DNA of 43,689 bases from an uncultured Clostridium sp. (GTDB lineage Bacteria; Bacillota; Clostridia; Lachnospirales; Lachnospiraceae): contig CALHQJ010000083.1 in NCBI GenBank assembly GCA_938036545.1, positions 1 to 43,689 on the forward strand. The letters are read 5' to 3'. The notes under the pieces are model-generated. The model was not told the DNA's origin. It saw nothing but the letters and a program-made list of their open reading frames with translations, and ran no database searches. Position numbers and translations under genes: made by a program. Numbering within the stretch: position 1 is the stretch's first letter; every line of letters starts with the position of its first letter. This document shows positions 8,234 to 16,261 of this stretch, one piece after another.

Positions 8234-8518
8234 TTATACCGCCTGGTTTTCTTCCGCATTTTCCAGCAACGTGGTGGTGTATTTATCTAAAATTACACCC
8301 TGAATCATATCTCTGGTGCCGGAATTAATTGGATGTGCAATGTCCCGATATTCTCCATCTGTGGCCTTGCGGCTGGGCATTGCAATAAACAATCCCTTTT
8401 CTCCTTCAATTACTTTAATGTCATGAATGACAAATTCGTTGTCCAACGTGATGGAAACTATTGCTTTCATCTTTCCTTCTTTTTCAATTCGTCTCACTCT
8501 TACATCTGTAATCTGCAT
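8234..8518 (-). CDS. spoVG: SpoVG, RNA-binding regulator of sporulation, division and surface genes
   Basis: A 94-residue protein, the full family length. It starts 'MQITDVRVRRI', contains 'VSITLDNEFVIHDIKVIEG' and the near-invariant 'LFIAMPSRKATDGEYRDIAHPIN', and ends with the helix 'TRDMIQGVILDKY'. SpoVG proteins bind RNA (and DNA) and affect septation during sporulation, and capsule and virulence expression in other Firmicutes. GGAGGGG lies 8 nt upstream of the ATG. It stands alone between glgD (upstream, 89 bp away) and yyaC, with its own strong terminator. I could not confirm a sigma-H promoter in the upstream gap. Confidence 0.97.
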   Translation of the reverse strand: MQITDVRVRRIEKEGKMKAIVSITLDNEFVIHDIKVIEGEKGLFIAMPSRKATDGEYRDIAHPINSGTRDMIQGVILDKYTTTLLENAEENQAV

Positions 8519-8607
8519 AGCTGCAACCCCTCCATCATTCTCTTATTGCCCTTATATAGCCGTATATCTGCCTGTAGCGCCCCCGCGCCTTTTGCAGGCT
8601 TATTTCA

Positions 8608-9729
8608 TTATATCGTGTATCTCTCGTTTTTCTCCACAACAATCTTGATGTTATCCGGCGTTCCGATATGCGTTGTGTTGGCGCGGATCGTATCCCGGCT
8701 TTCAACGATACAGTTTTCAATTACCGTATTGTCTCCAATATAAACATCATTCAAAATGATGGAATTTTTAATGATACAGTTATTTCCAATATAAGCCTGT
8801 TTAAATAGAACTGAGTTTTCTACCATGCCGTTTAAAATACATCCACTGGAAACCAGACTGTTTTTCACCTTTGCACCTGGATTGTATTTTGCCGGCGGCA
8901 TATCGTCTATTTTAGAATATACGTCTGGATACTGCCTGAAGAAATAATCTCTTACTTCCGGCTTTAAGAAGTCCATATTGGTCTTGTAATAAGAATCTAC
9001 AGAAGCAATATTGCTCCAATATGTATCCATCTTGTAAGCATAAATCCGTTTTAAGTTTTTATAGCGAACCAGAATATCTTTTACAAAGTCATAGCGATCT
9101 TCTGCTGCGCAGCGCTCAATCAGTTCAATTAACTGACGTCTGCGGATCACATAGATACCGCAGGAAATGGTATTGGCATCGGAAACCATGGGCTTTTCTT
9201 CAAAATCCACAATCCTGCCGTCATCATTGATTTTCACGCAGCCAAAACGGGTAACATCCTCATTTTCAGCCATCTTTTTGCAGACAACAGTGATATCTGC
9301 TTTCTTTTCAATGTGATATTCCAGGACTTTATTATAATCCATCTTATAAATGCCGTCGCCGGATGCAATCACTACATATGGTTCATGGCTGTTTTTCAAG
9401 AAGGACAGATTCTGATATAGTGCATCTGCAGTTCCCCGATACCAGTCGCTGCTCTCTGCCGTAATGGTAGGAGTAAATACGAACAGGCCGCCCTGCTTTC
9501 TGCCGAAATCCCACCATTTGGAAGAACTCAAATGCAGGTTCAGGGAGCGTGAATTATACTGGGTAAATACAGCCACATTCTGAATGTGGGAATTGGTCAT
9601 GTTGCTCAGTACAAAGTCGATGCTGCGGTAACTTCCTGCCACTGGCATTGCCGCAATTGCTCTCTTATTAGAAAGCTCTCTCATCCGCTTGCTGTTGCCG
9701 CCTGCTAAAACGATACCGATTGCTCTCAT
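8608..9729 (-). CDS. glgD: GlgD, regulatory subunit of glucose-1-phosphate adenylyltransferase
   Basis: A 373-residue nucleotidyltransferase-like protein with a C-terminal left-handed beta-helix (hexapeptide strands 'NNCIIKNSIILNDVYIGDNT'). The N-terminus 'GIVLAGGNSKRMRELSNKRA' differs from the catalytic loop of GlgC ('LLAGGQGSRLGVLTQK'). Together with the shorter length this marks it as GlgD, which in Firmicutes pairs with GlgC and raises the activity of the heterotetramer that makes ADP-glucose for glycogen. The ATG overlaps the glgC stop (ATGA), so expression is coupled. AGGTGG inside the end of glgC serves as ribosome site. Confidence 0.95.
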   Translation of the reverse strand: MRAIGIVLAGGNSKRMRELSNKRAIAAMPVAGSYRSIDFVLSNMTNSHIQNVAVFTQYNSRSLNLHLSSSKWWDFGRKQGGLFVFTPTITAESSDWYRGTADALYQNLSFLKNSHEPYVVIASGDGIYKMDYNKVLEYHIEKKADITVVCKKMAENEDVTRFGCVKINDDGRIVDFEEKPMVSDANTISCGIYVIRRRQLIELIERCAAEDRYDFVKDILVRYKNLKRIYAYKMDTYWSNIASVDSYYKTNMDFLKPEVRDYFFRQYPDVYSKIDDMPPAKYNPGAKVKNSLVSSGCILNGMVENSVLFKQAYIGNNCIIKNSIILNDVYIGDNTVIENCIVESRDTIRANTTHIGTPDNIKIVVEKNERYTI

Positions 9730-11000
9730 CTCATGCCACCTGCCTTTATAATGTAATCTCCGCTTGCCAGTAATCCGTCAGGATAGTCCTCCGGCACAGT
9801 CACGCCGGAAATTGCGGTGTTTTTGCCAATCTTTACTCCATCTGGGATGACAGAGTGCTCGCCAACTGTAACCAAATCAAACTGGTATACCTTGGGATCG
9901 TATTTGCTGGGCGCATACTCTCCTACGCCAAGCTCTGAATTTTTGCCAACGCATACGTCTTCTGCAACGATTGCCTTGTTGACAACCGCACCTTCCTCAA
10001 TCCTGCTGTTCTGCATGATAATGGAGTCACGGACAACAGCTCCCTTGCCAATGGTAACGCCTGCGCCAATTACAGAGTTATAGACTTCTCCGTAAATTTC
10101 AGTTCCCTCTCCAATAATGCTTCGCTCAATGACTGCCTCTGCAGCAACATACTGAGGCGGGATAATCTCGCTTCTGGTGTATACCTTCCAGTATTCCTCG
10201 TACAAATTAAACTCCGGAATAATGTCGATCAGCTCCATATTGGCTTCCCAATAAGATCCCAGGGTTCCAACATCTTTCCAATAGCCATTGTACTCGTAAG
10301 CAAAAATCCTGTCTCCCTTTCCATGACAGTACGGGATAATATGCTTGCCAAAATCACAGCCAGGCTCATCCTGCATTTTAATAAGAGCGTCCCGAAGTAC
10401 CGGCCATGAGAAGATATAAATACCCATGGATGCCAGATTGCTTCTGGGAACCGGAGGCTTTTCCTCAAAATCAGTAATTCTGTTGTGCTCATCAGTAATA
10501 ACCACGCCAAACCGGCTGGCCTCCTCAATGGGAACCGGCATAGCTGCAATGGTGATGTCAGCATTATTTGCTTTGTGATAATCCAGCATTACTTCATAAT
10601 CCATCTTGTAAATATGATCGCCGGAAAGAATCAGCACATAGTCCGGATTATAGGTTTCCATATACTCCAGATTCTGATAAATCGCATTTGCAGTACCTGT
10701 GTACCAATCACTGCCTTTACTTCTCTCATAAGGCGGAAGAACCGTAACACCTCCTACATTTCTGTCCAGATCCCACGGAATACCAATTCCAATATGGGAA
10801 TTTAAACGTAATGGCTGGTACTGGGTTAAAACGCCTACAGTATCTACACCGGAATTGATACAGTTGCTGAGCGGGAAGTCAATAATACGGTATTTTCCCC
10901 CGAATGATACCGCAGGTTTTGCAACTTTCTGAGTTAAAACACCCAGGCGGCTTCCCTGTCCACCAGCTAAAAGCATAGCTATCATTTCTTTTTTAATCAC
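9726..11000 (-). CDS. glgC: Glucose-1-phosphate adenylyltransferase GlgC
   Basis: A 424-residue enzyme catalysing ATP + glucose-1-phosphate to ADP-glucose + PPi, the committed step of glycogen synthesis. It has 'MLLAGGQGSRLGVLTQKVAK' (nucleotide-binding loop), 'KYRIIDFPLSNCINSG', 'ILSGDHIYKMDYEVML' (catalytic Asp/metal site), 'DFEEKP' (glucose-1-phosphate site) and a C-terminal beta-helix. The start is taken as GTG at 11000, because AGAGGTG precedes it by 5 nt and this matches the usual family N-terminus. The frame is open 65 codons further upstream, but that part is Lys-rich, unlike the family, and contains the promoter region. It forms an operon with glgD. Confidence 0.95.
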   Translation of the reverse strand: MIKKEMIAMLLAGGQGSRLGVLTQKVAKPAVSFGGKYRIIDFPLSNCINSGVDTVGVLTQYQPLRLNSHIGIGIPWDLDRNVGGVTVLPPYERSKGSDWYTGTANAIYQNLEYMETYNPDYVLILSGDHIYKMDYEVMLDYHKANNADITIAAMPVPIEEASRFGVVITDEHNRITDFEEKPPVPRSNLASMGIYIFSWPVLRDALIKMQDEPGCDFGKHIIPYCHGKGDRIFAYEYNGYWKDVGTLGSYWEANMELIDIIPEFNLYEEYWKVYTRSEIIPPQYVAAEAVIERSIIGEGTEIYGEVYNSVIGAGVTIGKGAVVRDSIIMQNSRIEEGAVVNKAIVAEDVCVGKNSELGVGEYAPSKYDPKVYQFDLVTVGEHSVIPDGVKIGKNTAISGVTVPEDYPDGLLASGDYIIKAGGMR

Positions 11001-11037
11001 GTTATCACCTCTTGCTGTTATATTTAGTAGTGTGTTC

Positions 11038-11066
11038 ATTATAGCATATTTTTTATGAATAGTGAA
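11038..11066 (-). promoter_or_regulatory. Sigma-A promoter of glgC-glgD
   Basis: The minus strand has TTCACT (-35, 11061-11066), a 17-nt spacer, and a perfect TATAAT (-10, 11038-11043), ~38 bp upstream of the GTG start. It also supports the GTG start choice. Confidence 0.8.
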
Positions 11067-11233
11067 TAAATTAATGTATTTTTTCTTGTACTTTTTGTGC
11101 ATATTCCGACAGTTTTTTACTAAAATATTCATTATTTTACATTTATATCCATTTTTCGCTTTTTTCACTATCTCTGACGGCAGCCTGTCTTCCATCCCGT
11201 CTTCTCCTTTCCGAGAAAAAATTCAGCAAACCC

Positions 11234-11262
11234 TTGAATCCATGGGGAAAATATAGTACAAT
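11234..11262 (+). promoter_or_regulatory. Sigma-A promoter of asnS
   Basis: TTGAAT (11234-11239), 17-nt spacer, TACAAT (11257-11262). The leader of ~43 nt to the ATG is too short for a T-box. Confidence 0.8.
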
Positions 11263-11312
11263 CGATTTTAAATATGCCAGAAATTTTTTAAACGCAGAAA
11301 AGGAGAATACTC

Positions 11313-12704
11313 ATGGATTTAATTACAGTAAGAGAATTATATAAAAACCGTGATGCGTATCTGGGCAAAGAAATTTCCATCGGCGGCTGGGTTCGCAGTA
11401 TCCGCGATTCCAAAGCGTTCGGTTTTATCGTAGTCAGTGATGGTACTTTTTTTGAAACCCTTCAGGTCGTTTATCACGACACTATGCCTAATTTTGCAGA
11501 AATTTCCAAATTAAACGTTGGTTCTGCCATTGTTGTAAAAGGTACCCTGGTTGCAACTCCACAGGCTAAGCAGCCATTTGAGATTCAGGCAGAGCAGATT
11601 GATGTGGAAGGCCCTTCCGCACCGGATTATCCTCTGCAGAAGAAGCGCCACTCTTTTGAATATCTGCGGACCATTTCCCATTTACGTCCCAGAACCAATA
11701 CTTTCCAGGCCGTATTCCGTGTGCGCTCCCTGATTGCCTATGCCATCCACCAGTATTTCCAGGAGAGAGACTTTGTCTATGTCCACACTCCCCTGATTAC
11801 TGGCAGCGACTGCGAAGGAGCAGGCGAGATGTTCCAGGTTACTACCATGGACTTAAATAACATTCCAAAAACTGCTGACGGCGCTGTAGATTTCAGTAAG
11901 GATTTCTTTAACAAGCCTACCAACCTGACTGTTTCCGGCCAGCTAAACGGCGAGACCTATGCTATGGCATTCCGCAACATCTACACCTTTGGCCCTACCT
12001 TCCGTGCAGAAAACTCCAACACGACCCGTCATGCGGCTGAGTTCTGGATGATTGAGCCGGAAATTGCATTTGCAGATCTGGAAGATAACATGGATCTGGC
12101 AGAAGGTATGTTAAAATACATCATCAAGTTTGTATTAGAACATGCACCGGAAGAGATGAATTTTTTCAACCAGTTTGTAGATAAAGGGCTTTTAGACCGG
12201 TTAAACGGTATTTTAAATTCTGAATTTGCCCGTGTCACCTATACAGAGGCTGTAGAAATTCTGGAAAAGAATAATGACAACTTTGACTACAAGGTATTCT
12301 GGGGCTGCGACCTTCAGACTGAGCACGAGCGCTATCTGACCGAGCAGGTTTACAAAAAGCCGGTATTTGTTACTGATTATCCAAAGGAAATCAAAGCATT
12401 CTACATGAAGCTGAATCCAGACGGCAAGACCGTTGCCGCTGTAGACTGTCTGGTTCCTGGCATCGGCGAGATTATCGGCGGCAGCCAGAGAGAGGACGAC
12501 TATGAAAAGCTTCTGGCCAGAATGAATGAACTGGGATTAAAACCAGAAGACTATGATTTCTATCTGGATCTGCGCAAATACGGTTCTACCCGTCATGCAG
12601 GCTTCGGATTGGGATTTGAGCGCTGTGTTATGTACCTGACCGGTATGTCTAACATCCGCGACGTTATTCCATTCCCAAGAACTGTAAATAACTGCGATTT
12701 ATAA
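11313..12704 (+). CDS. asnS: Asparaginyl-tRNA synthetase
   Basis: A 463-residue class IIb synthetase that charges tRNA-Asn. The N-terminal OB-fold anticodon-binding domain has 'ISIGGWVRSIRDSKAFGFIVV'. The catalytic core has motif 2 'TFRAENSNTTRHAAEFWMIE' and motif 3 'HAGFGLGFERCVMYLTG', with the AsnRS-type ending 'IRDVIPFPRTVNNCDL'. AAAAGGAG lies 8 nt before the ATG. It is monocistronic: its own promoter is divergent from glgC and a strong terminator follows directly. Confidence 0.98.
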   Translation: MDLITVRELYKNRDAYLGKEISIGGWVRSIRDSKAFGFIVVSDGTFFETLQVVYHDTMPNFAEISKLNVGSAIVVKGTLVATPQAKQPFEIQAEQIDVEGPSAPDYPLQKKRHSFEYLRTISHLRPRTNTFQAVFRVRSLIAYAIHQYFQERDFVYVHTPLITGSDCEGAGEMFQVTTMDLNNIPKTADGAVDFSKDFFNKPTNLTVSGQLNGETYAMAFRNIYTFGPTFRAENSNTTRHAAEFWMIEPEIAFADLEDNMDLAEGMLKYIIKFVLEHAPEEMNFFNQFVDKGLLDRLNGILNSEFARVTYTEAVEILEKNNDNFDYKVFWGCDLQTEHERYLTEQVYKKPVFVTDYPKEIKAFYMKLNPDGKTVAAVDCLVPGIGEIIGGSQREDDYEKLLARMNELGLKPEDYDFYLDLRKYGSTRHAGFGLGFERCVMYLTGMSNIRDVIPFPRTVNNCDL

Positions 12705-12714
12705 GATTCTTAAG

Positions 12715-12741
12715 AAAAAGGCCGTTGCAACAGGCCTTTTT
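12715..12741 (+). terminator. Rho-independent terminator of asnS
   Basis: AAAAAGGCC / GGCCTTTTT, a 9-bp stem around GTTGCAACA with a U-tract continuing into TCTG, 10 nt after the asnS stop. The A-rich left arm makes it potentially bidirectional. Confidence 0.92.
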
Positions 12742-12776
12742 CTGTATATACGCCAATGTGAAACTGGAGGTTACCT

Positions 12777-13853
12777 ATGAAATTCATCCATACCGCTGAT
12801 ATTCACTGGGGCATGGCTCCTGACAGTGACAAACCATGGAGCAAGGAACGGGCTCAGGCTATTAAGGATTCCTTTCAGGAAGTTATCAGGCAAGCCAGGG
12901 AACGGGATGTGGATTTTTTATTCGTTTCCGGCGATTTATTCCATAGACAGCCTTTGGCCAGAGACTTAAAGGAAGTTAATTATCTGTTTTCTACTATCCC
13001 CAGCGTGCAGGTTGTCCTCATAGCCGGCAACCATGACCGGATTCGGGCAAATTCTGCTGTGTTAAGTTTCTCTTGGTGTCCCAATGTTACGTACCTGGCC
13101 GGAGAGGATTTAGAATCCGTATATTTCAAAGAATTGAATACTGAAGTCTATGGATTTAGTTACCATACTGCCGAAATTCGAGAAGATCGGCTCAGCCAGA
13201 TCCAGATTGCCGGAAATGACCACATCCGCATCTTACTGGCTCACGGCGGCGATGCCCTTCATCTTCCCTTTAACCGTTCTGCCTTATCTTCTTTGCCTTT
13301 TGACTATATCGCTTTGGGCCATATCCATAAGCCGGAGATAATCGTGGAAGGAAAGGCAGCGTTTCCAGGCTCTTTAGAACCGCTGGATAAAACGGAGTTT
13401 GGACAGCACGGCTTTTATTATGGCGAAATCAATTCCCTGACCCATTGTGTCACCGCTCTGGAATTTGTCCCTGTTTCCCACTGCCAGTATATTTCCCTGG
13501 CTGTCGGCGTCACACCGGCGACCACCAATTCAGAGCTGGCCGCCAGCATTTCTCAGGAAATCAGCCGTCGGGGAAGCCAGCATATTTATCGTTTTTTAAT
13601 CAGGGGCATGAGAGATCCGGACATTACCTTTGATTTAGATGTGCTGTCCTCCCGTTTTCGGATTGTAGAGGTTACAGACGATTCGGAACCTCAGTATGAC
13701 TTTTCTGCCCTCTTCGCCCAGCATCCCAGCGATATGATTGGATTCTTTATCCAGGCCCTTCAAAAGGACGATATGAATCCCATTGAAAAGAAAGCTCTGT
13801 ATTATGGGATCAATGCTCTGCTCCACACAACGGATGAAAGGAGTCCGGTATGA
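12777..13853 (+). CDS. yhaO: YhaO/SbcD-like metallophosphoesterase (DNA repair exonuclease family)
   Basis: A 358-residue calcineurin-like phosphoesterase. All five metal-site motifs are present in order: 'HTADIHWG' (D8, H10), 'FVSGDLFHR', 'IAGNHDR', 'LLAHGGD' and 'ALGHIHKPE'. This is the SbcD/Mre11/YhaO arrangement of two-metal nucleases, and it is followed by a ~140-residue capping region. GGAGG lies 7 nt upstream of the ATG. The stop overlaps the next ATG (ATGA) of a YhaN-like SMC-type ATPase, the usual nuclease-ATPase partnership. It likely processes DNA ends; the substrate is not shown by the sequence. Confidence 0.88.
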   Translation: MKFIHTADIHWGMAPDSDKPWSKERAQAIKDSFQEVIRQARERDVDFLFVSGDLFHRQPLARDLKEVNYLFSTIPSVQVVLIAGNHDRIRANSAVLSFSWCPNVTYLAGEDLESVYFKELNTEVYGFSYHTAEIREDRLSQIQIAGNDHIRILLAHGGDALHLPFNRSALSSLPFDYIALGHIHKPEIIVEGKAAFPGSLEPLDKTEFGQHGFYYGEINSLTHCVTALEFVPVSHCQYISLAVGVTPATTNSELAASISQEISRRGSQHIYRFLIRGMRDPDITFDLDVLSSRFRIVEVTDDSEPQYDFSALFAQHPSDMIGFFIQALQKDDMNPIEKKALYYGINALLHTTDERSPV

Positions 13854-15688
13854 AATTATTAGACGTGTATATCAGCGGCTTTGGCAAATTTCACGATCAA
13901 TCCGTAACCTTTCAGGATGGCCTGAATATTGTATACGGAAAAAATGAAGCCGGAAAATCCACGCTCCACACCTTTATCCGCAGTATGCTGTTCGGTATGG
14001 AACGGCAGCGGGGGCGGGCTGCCAAAACAGACTCCTACAGCCGTTTCCTCCCCTGGGAAAACAAAGGGGGGTATGAGGGACGGCTTCGTCTGGAAAAAAA
14101 TGATCACATTTACCGCATTGAGCGTAATTTCCAAAATAATAAAGAATTTACCATTGTAGACGAAACTTTAGGAAAAGAAATTGAACCTACCAAAACCTTT
14201 ATGGAGTCTTTACTAAATGGCCTGAGTGAAACGGCTTACAGCAATACCATCAGTATCGGCCAGTTAAAAAGCGCTACAGACTCCGGTATGGTAACAGAGC
14301 TGCGTAATTATATCGCCAATCTGAATACCTCCGGCAACATGGCATTAAACATCACCAAGGCAACGGCATTTTTAAAGGCCCAGAAAAAGGCCCTGGAACG
14401 TGAAATGGTACCGGAAGCGGCAAGGAGCTATGCTTCTCTTTTAGGAGAAATCCGAAATATTGAGAAAGAAACTGCGGCTCCGGAATATGAAAATCATCTG
14501 ACCAGCTACCGCAAACAGAGAGAGCAGATGATAAAAAACATCGCGGAAAAGCAGACGGAAAAAGAAGATTTGCTTCAGAAAATTGCACGAGGACGGCAGC
14601 TATTAAATAACTACCAGTTTACAGATGGTGAGTCTATCCAAAACTATCAGGAAGAAGCCCGATCCATCTATGGAAATTATCAAGCTGCCAAAGGCGCCTG
14701 TTCCCATACATCTGTAAAAGTCTTGATGATTTTTTCCTGTTTGCTGTGCGCATCCTGTCTGACAGGGTGCGGCGTGTTCGCCTTTCTCCGGCCATTTGGA
14801 GAATCCAGTCTCCTGTTTGCTTTAACCATTGGTGTATTTGGCGTCCTGTTTCTGGTGACCGGAATTGTACTGGCATTTAAACGGAATAACTCAAAAAAGG
14901 AACTCAATTATTCTTCAAAGCTTTTGCAGGAAATTCTGTCCCGCCACTTAGGTGACAGTTCTATTTCCCCAGAGGCCATGGATGCGTTCGGAATGCGGAT
15001 GGCTGAATATGGAAAACTCCATGATGCTTTAGTAAAATCGGAAGAAACGGCTGCCTCTCTGGCAAAGGAAATTGACGGGCTTATGGCTCAGCAGGCAACC
15101 TGCACCGAAGTAATTGAACAGCAGCAGAGAACCCAGTGGGAGCTGGAACAAAAGCTGGAACACCTGGCCAACTGCAAGACCCAGGCTGAAGCTTTACGCC
15201 ATGTGCTAGCGGAAAATGACCGCATTTCCCAGGAAATTGCCGCTATTGATTTAGCCCAGGAAACCATGACATCCTTATCCGCTTCTATCCGAGATTCCTT
15301 TGGCCTGTACCTTAACAAAGAAGCTTCTCGATTGATTGAGCAGATTACCGGTGGTATCTACAACAGTATGAGCGTAGATGAAAATCTCCATGTGTTTATG
15401 AACACCAAAACCAAGCTGGTTCCCCTGGATCAGGTCAGCAGCGGCACCATGGATCAGGTTTACCTGGCTCTCCGTCTGGCATCTGCCAAGCTGATTCAAA
15501 AAGGAGACGATTCGCTTCCGTTAATCTTTGACGACAGTTTTGTACTCTATGATGATGAGCGGCTCCGGACTGCCCTTCGCTGGCTTGTAAAAGCCTACCC
15601 AGGCCAGATTATTGTGTTTACCTGCCATCAGCGGGAAGCTCAGATGTTGACTGCCAATCAGATTCCTTATCATCTGATTACAATTTGA
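13850..15688 (+). CDS. yhaN: YhaN-like AAA ATPase (SMC/Rad50-like) with central membrane hairpin
   Basis: A 612-residue ATPase. The N-terminal half-site has 'ISGFGKFHDQSV', Walker A 'GKNEAGKSTLHTFI' (about 31-44) and the YhaN-typical 'LFGMERQRG'. Coiled coil runs from ~165-265. Two hydrophobic segments lie at about 284-304 and 318-340. A second coiled coil spans 345-470, then the signature 'LDQVSSGTMDQVYLALRLA', Walker B 'LPLIFDDSFVLYD' and D-loop/H-switch 'IIVFTCHQREAQ'. It is the partner of the overlapping YhaO-like nuclease. It is much shorter than Bacillus subtilis YhaN (over 900 residues), because the coiled-coil arms are short. The membrane hairpin suggests a membrane-attached complex. 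Confidence 0.87.
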   Translation: MKLLDVYISGFGKFHDQSVTFQDGLNIVYGKNEAGKSTLHTFIRSMLFGMERQRGRAAKTDSYSRFLPWENKGGYEGRLRLEKNDHIYRIERNFQNNKEFTIVDETLGKEIEPTKTFMESLLNGLSETAYSNTISIGQLKSATDSGMVTELRNYIANLNTSGNMALNITKATAFLKAQKKALEREMVPEAARSYASLLGEIRNIEKETAAPEYENHLTSYRKQREQMIKNIAEKQTEKEDLLQKIARGRQLLNNYQFTDGESIQNYQEEARSIYGNYQAAKGACSHTSVKVLMIFSCLLCASCLTGCGVFAFLRPFGESSLLFALTIGVFGVLFLVTGIVLAFKRNNSKKELNYSSKLLQEILSRHLGDSSISPEAMDAFGMRMAEYGKLHDALVKSEETAASLAKEIDGLMAQQATCTEVIEQQQRTQWELEQKLEHLANCKTQAEALRHVLAENDRISQEIAAIDLAQETMTSLSASIRDSFGLYLNKEASRLIEQITGGIYNSMSVDENLHVFMNTKTKLVPLDQVSSGTMDQVYLALRLASAKLIQKGDDSLPLIFDDSFVLYDDERLRTALRWLVKAYPGQIIVFTCHQREAQMLTANQIPYHLITI

Positions 15689-15743
15689 CAGCTTTATCAG
15701 GTTTTCTGCATGTGGTTTTCCATATATGTTACTTACAGACAGA

Positions 15744-15775
15744 GGGCTGTGTACTAATTTCTTAGCGCACAGCCC
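15744..15775 (+). terminator. Hairpin between convergent yhaN and ridA
   Basis: GGGCTGTG / CACAGCCC 8-bp stem, with an inner CTAA-TTTC-TTAG helix. The U-tract on the plus side is poor (CCTTATATT). It probably ends yhaON transcripts, and it may serve both directions. Confidence 0.5.
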
Positions 15776-15816
15776 CCTTATATTGCCAGACGTTTTACCG
15801 CCACCTGTTCTTTTTG

Positions 15817-15856
15817 TTTTACTGCAATTACTTCTATTTTACTGCAATTGCTTCTA
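15817..15856. repeat. 20-bp tandem duplication at the 3' end of ridA
   Basis: Two adjacent 20-bp copies (15817-15836 and 15837-15856) differ at one base (TTTTACTGCAATTACTTCTA versus ...TTGCTTCTA). The inner copy encodes the last residues of RidA. The outer copy provides the TAG stop codon. Confidence 0.9.
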
Positions 15857-16217
15857 TCTCAACCAATGCTCCCTTTGGAAGAGCCGCCGCCTGAAATGCT
15901 GCCCGAGCCGGACAATCTGTTCCAAAAAATTCTGCATACACTTCGTTCATTGGAACAAAATTTCCAATATCACTAAGCAGCACCGTTGTCTTCACTACAT
16001 TTTCCAGGGTCATGCCTGCTGCCTCCAAAATTGCCTTAACATTGGTTAAAGACTGTCTTGTCTGACTTTGAATATCGTCTCCTGCAAACTCGCCGGTGGC
16101 AGGATCAATGGGAAGCTGTCCGGATACGTAACAGGTAACTCCGGATGCAAGAATTCCCTGGCTATATGGGCCGATAGCGGCTGGTGCATTTTTTGTGCTT
16201 ACAACAGTTTTAGACAT
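15834..16217 (-). CDS. ridA: RidA family enamine/imine deaminase
   Basis: A 127-residue YjgF/YER057c/UK114 protein. It hydrolyses reactive enamine/imine intermediates (2-aminoacrylate and similar) released by PLP enzymes. It has 'APAAIGPYSQGI', 'YVSGQLPIDPATGEF', 'TRQSLTNVKAILEAAGMTLENVVKTTVLLSDI' and 'CPARAAFQAAALPKGALVEIEAIAV'. The catalytic Arg in 'PARAAFQ' and the following Glu are present. AAAAGGAG lies 8 nt before the ATG. The C-terminus is normal in length, although its stop codon comes from a 20-bp tandem duplication. The trimeric form is assumed from the family. Confidence 0.96.
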   Translation of the reverse strand: MSKTVVSTKNAPAAIGPYSQGILASGVTCYVSGQLPIDPATGEFAGDDIQSQTRQSLTNVKAILEAAGMTLENVVKTTVLLSDIGNFVPMNEVYAEFFGTDCPARAAFQAAALPKGALVEIEAIAVK

Positions 16218-16261
16218 GATTTTATCTCCTTTTCCATTATAAAAATTTTCATAGTAACGTT

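Noticed and set aside
11001..11195. Upstream extension of GlgC by 65 residues
   Set aside because: The added part is Lys/Asn-rich, unlike the family, and covers the promoter; GTG at 11000 has a good ribosome site.
11001..11312. T-box leader upstream of asnS
   Set aside because: The promoter leaves only ~45 nt of leader and no T-box core or antiterminator is present.
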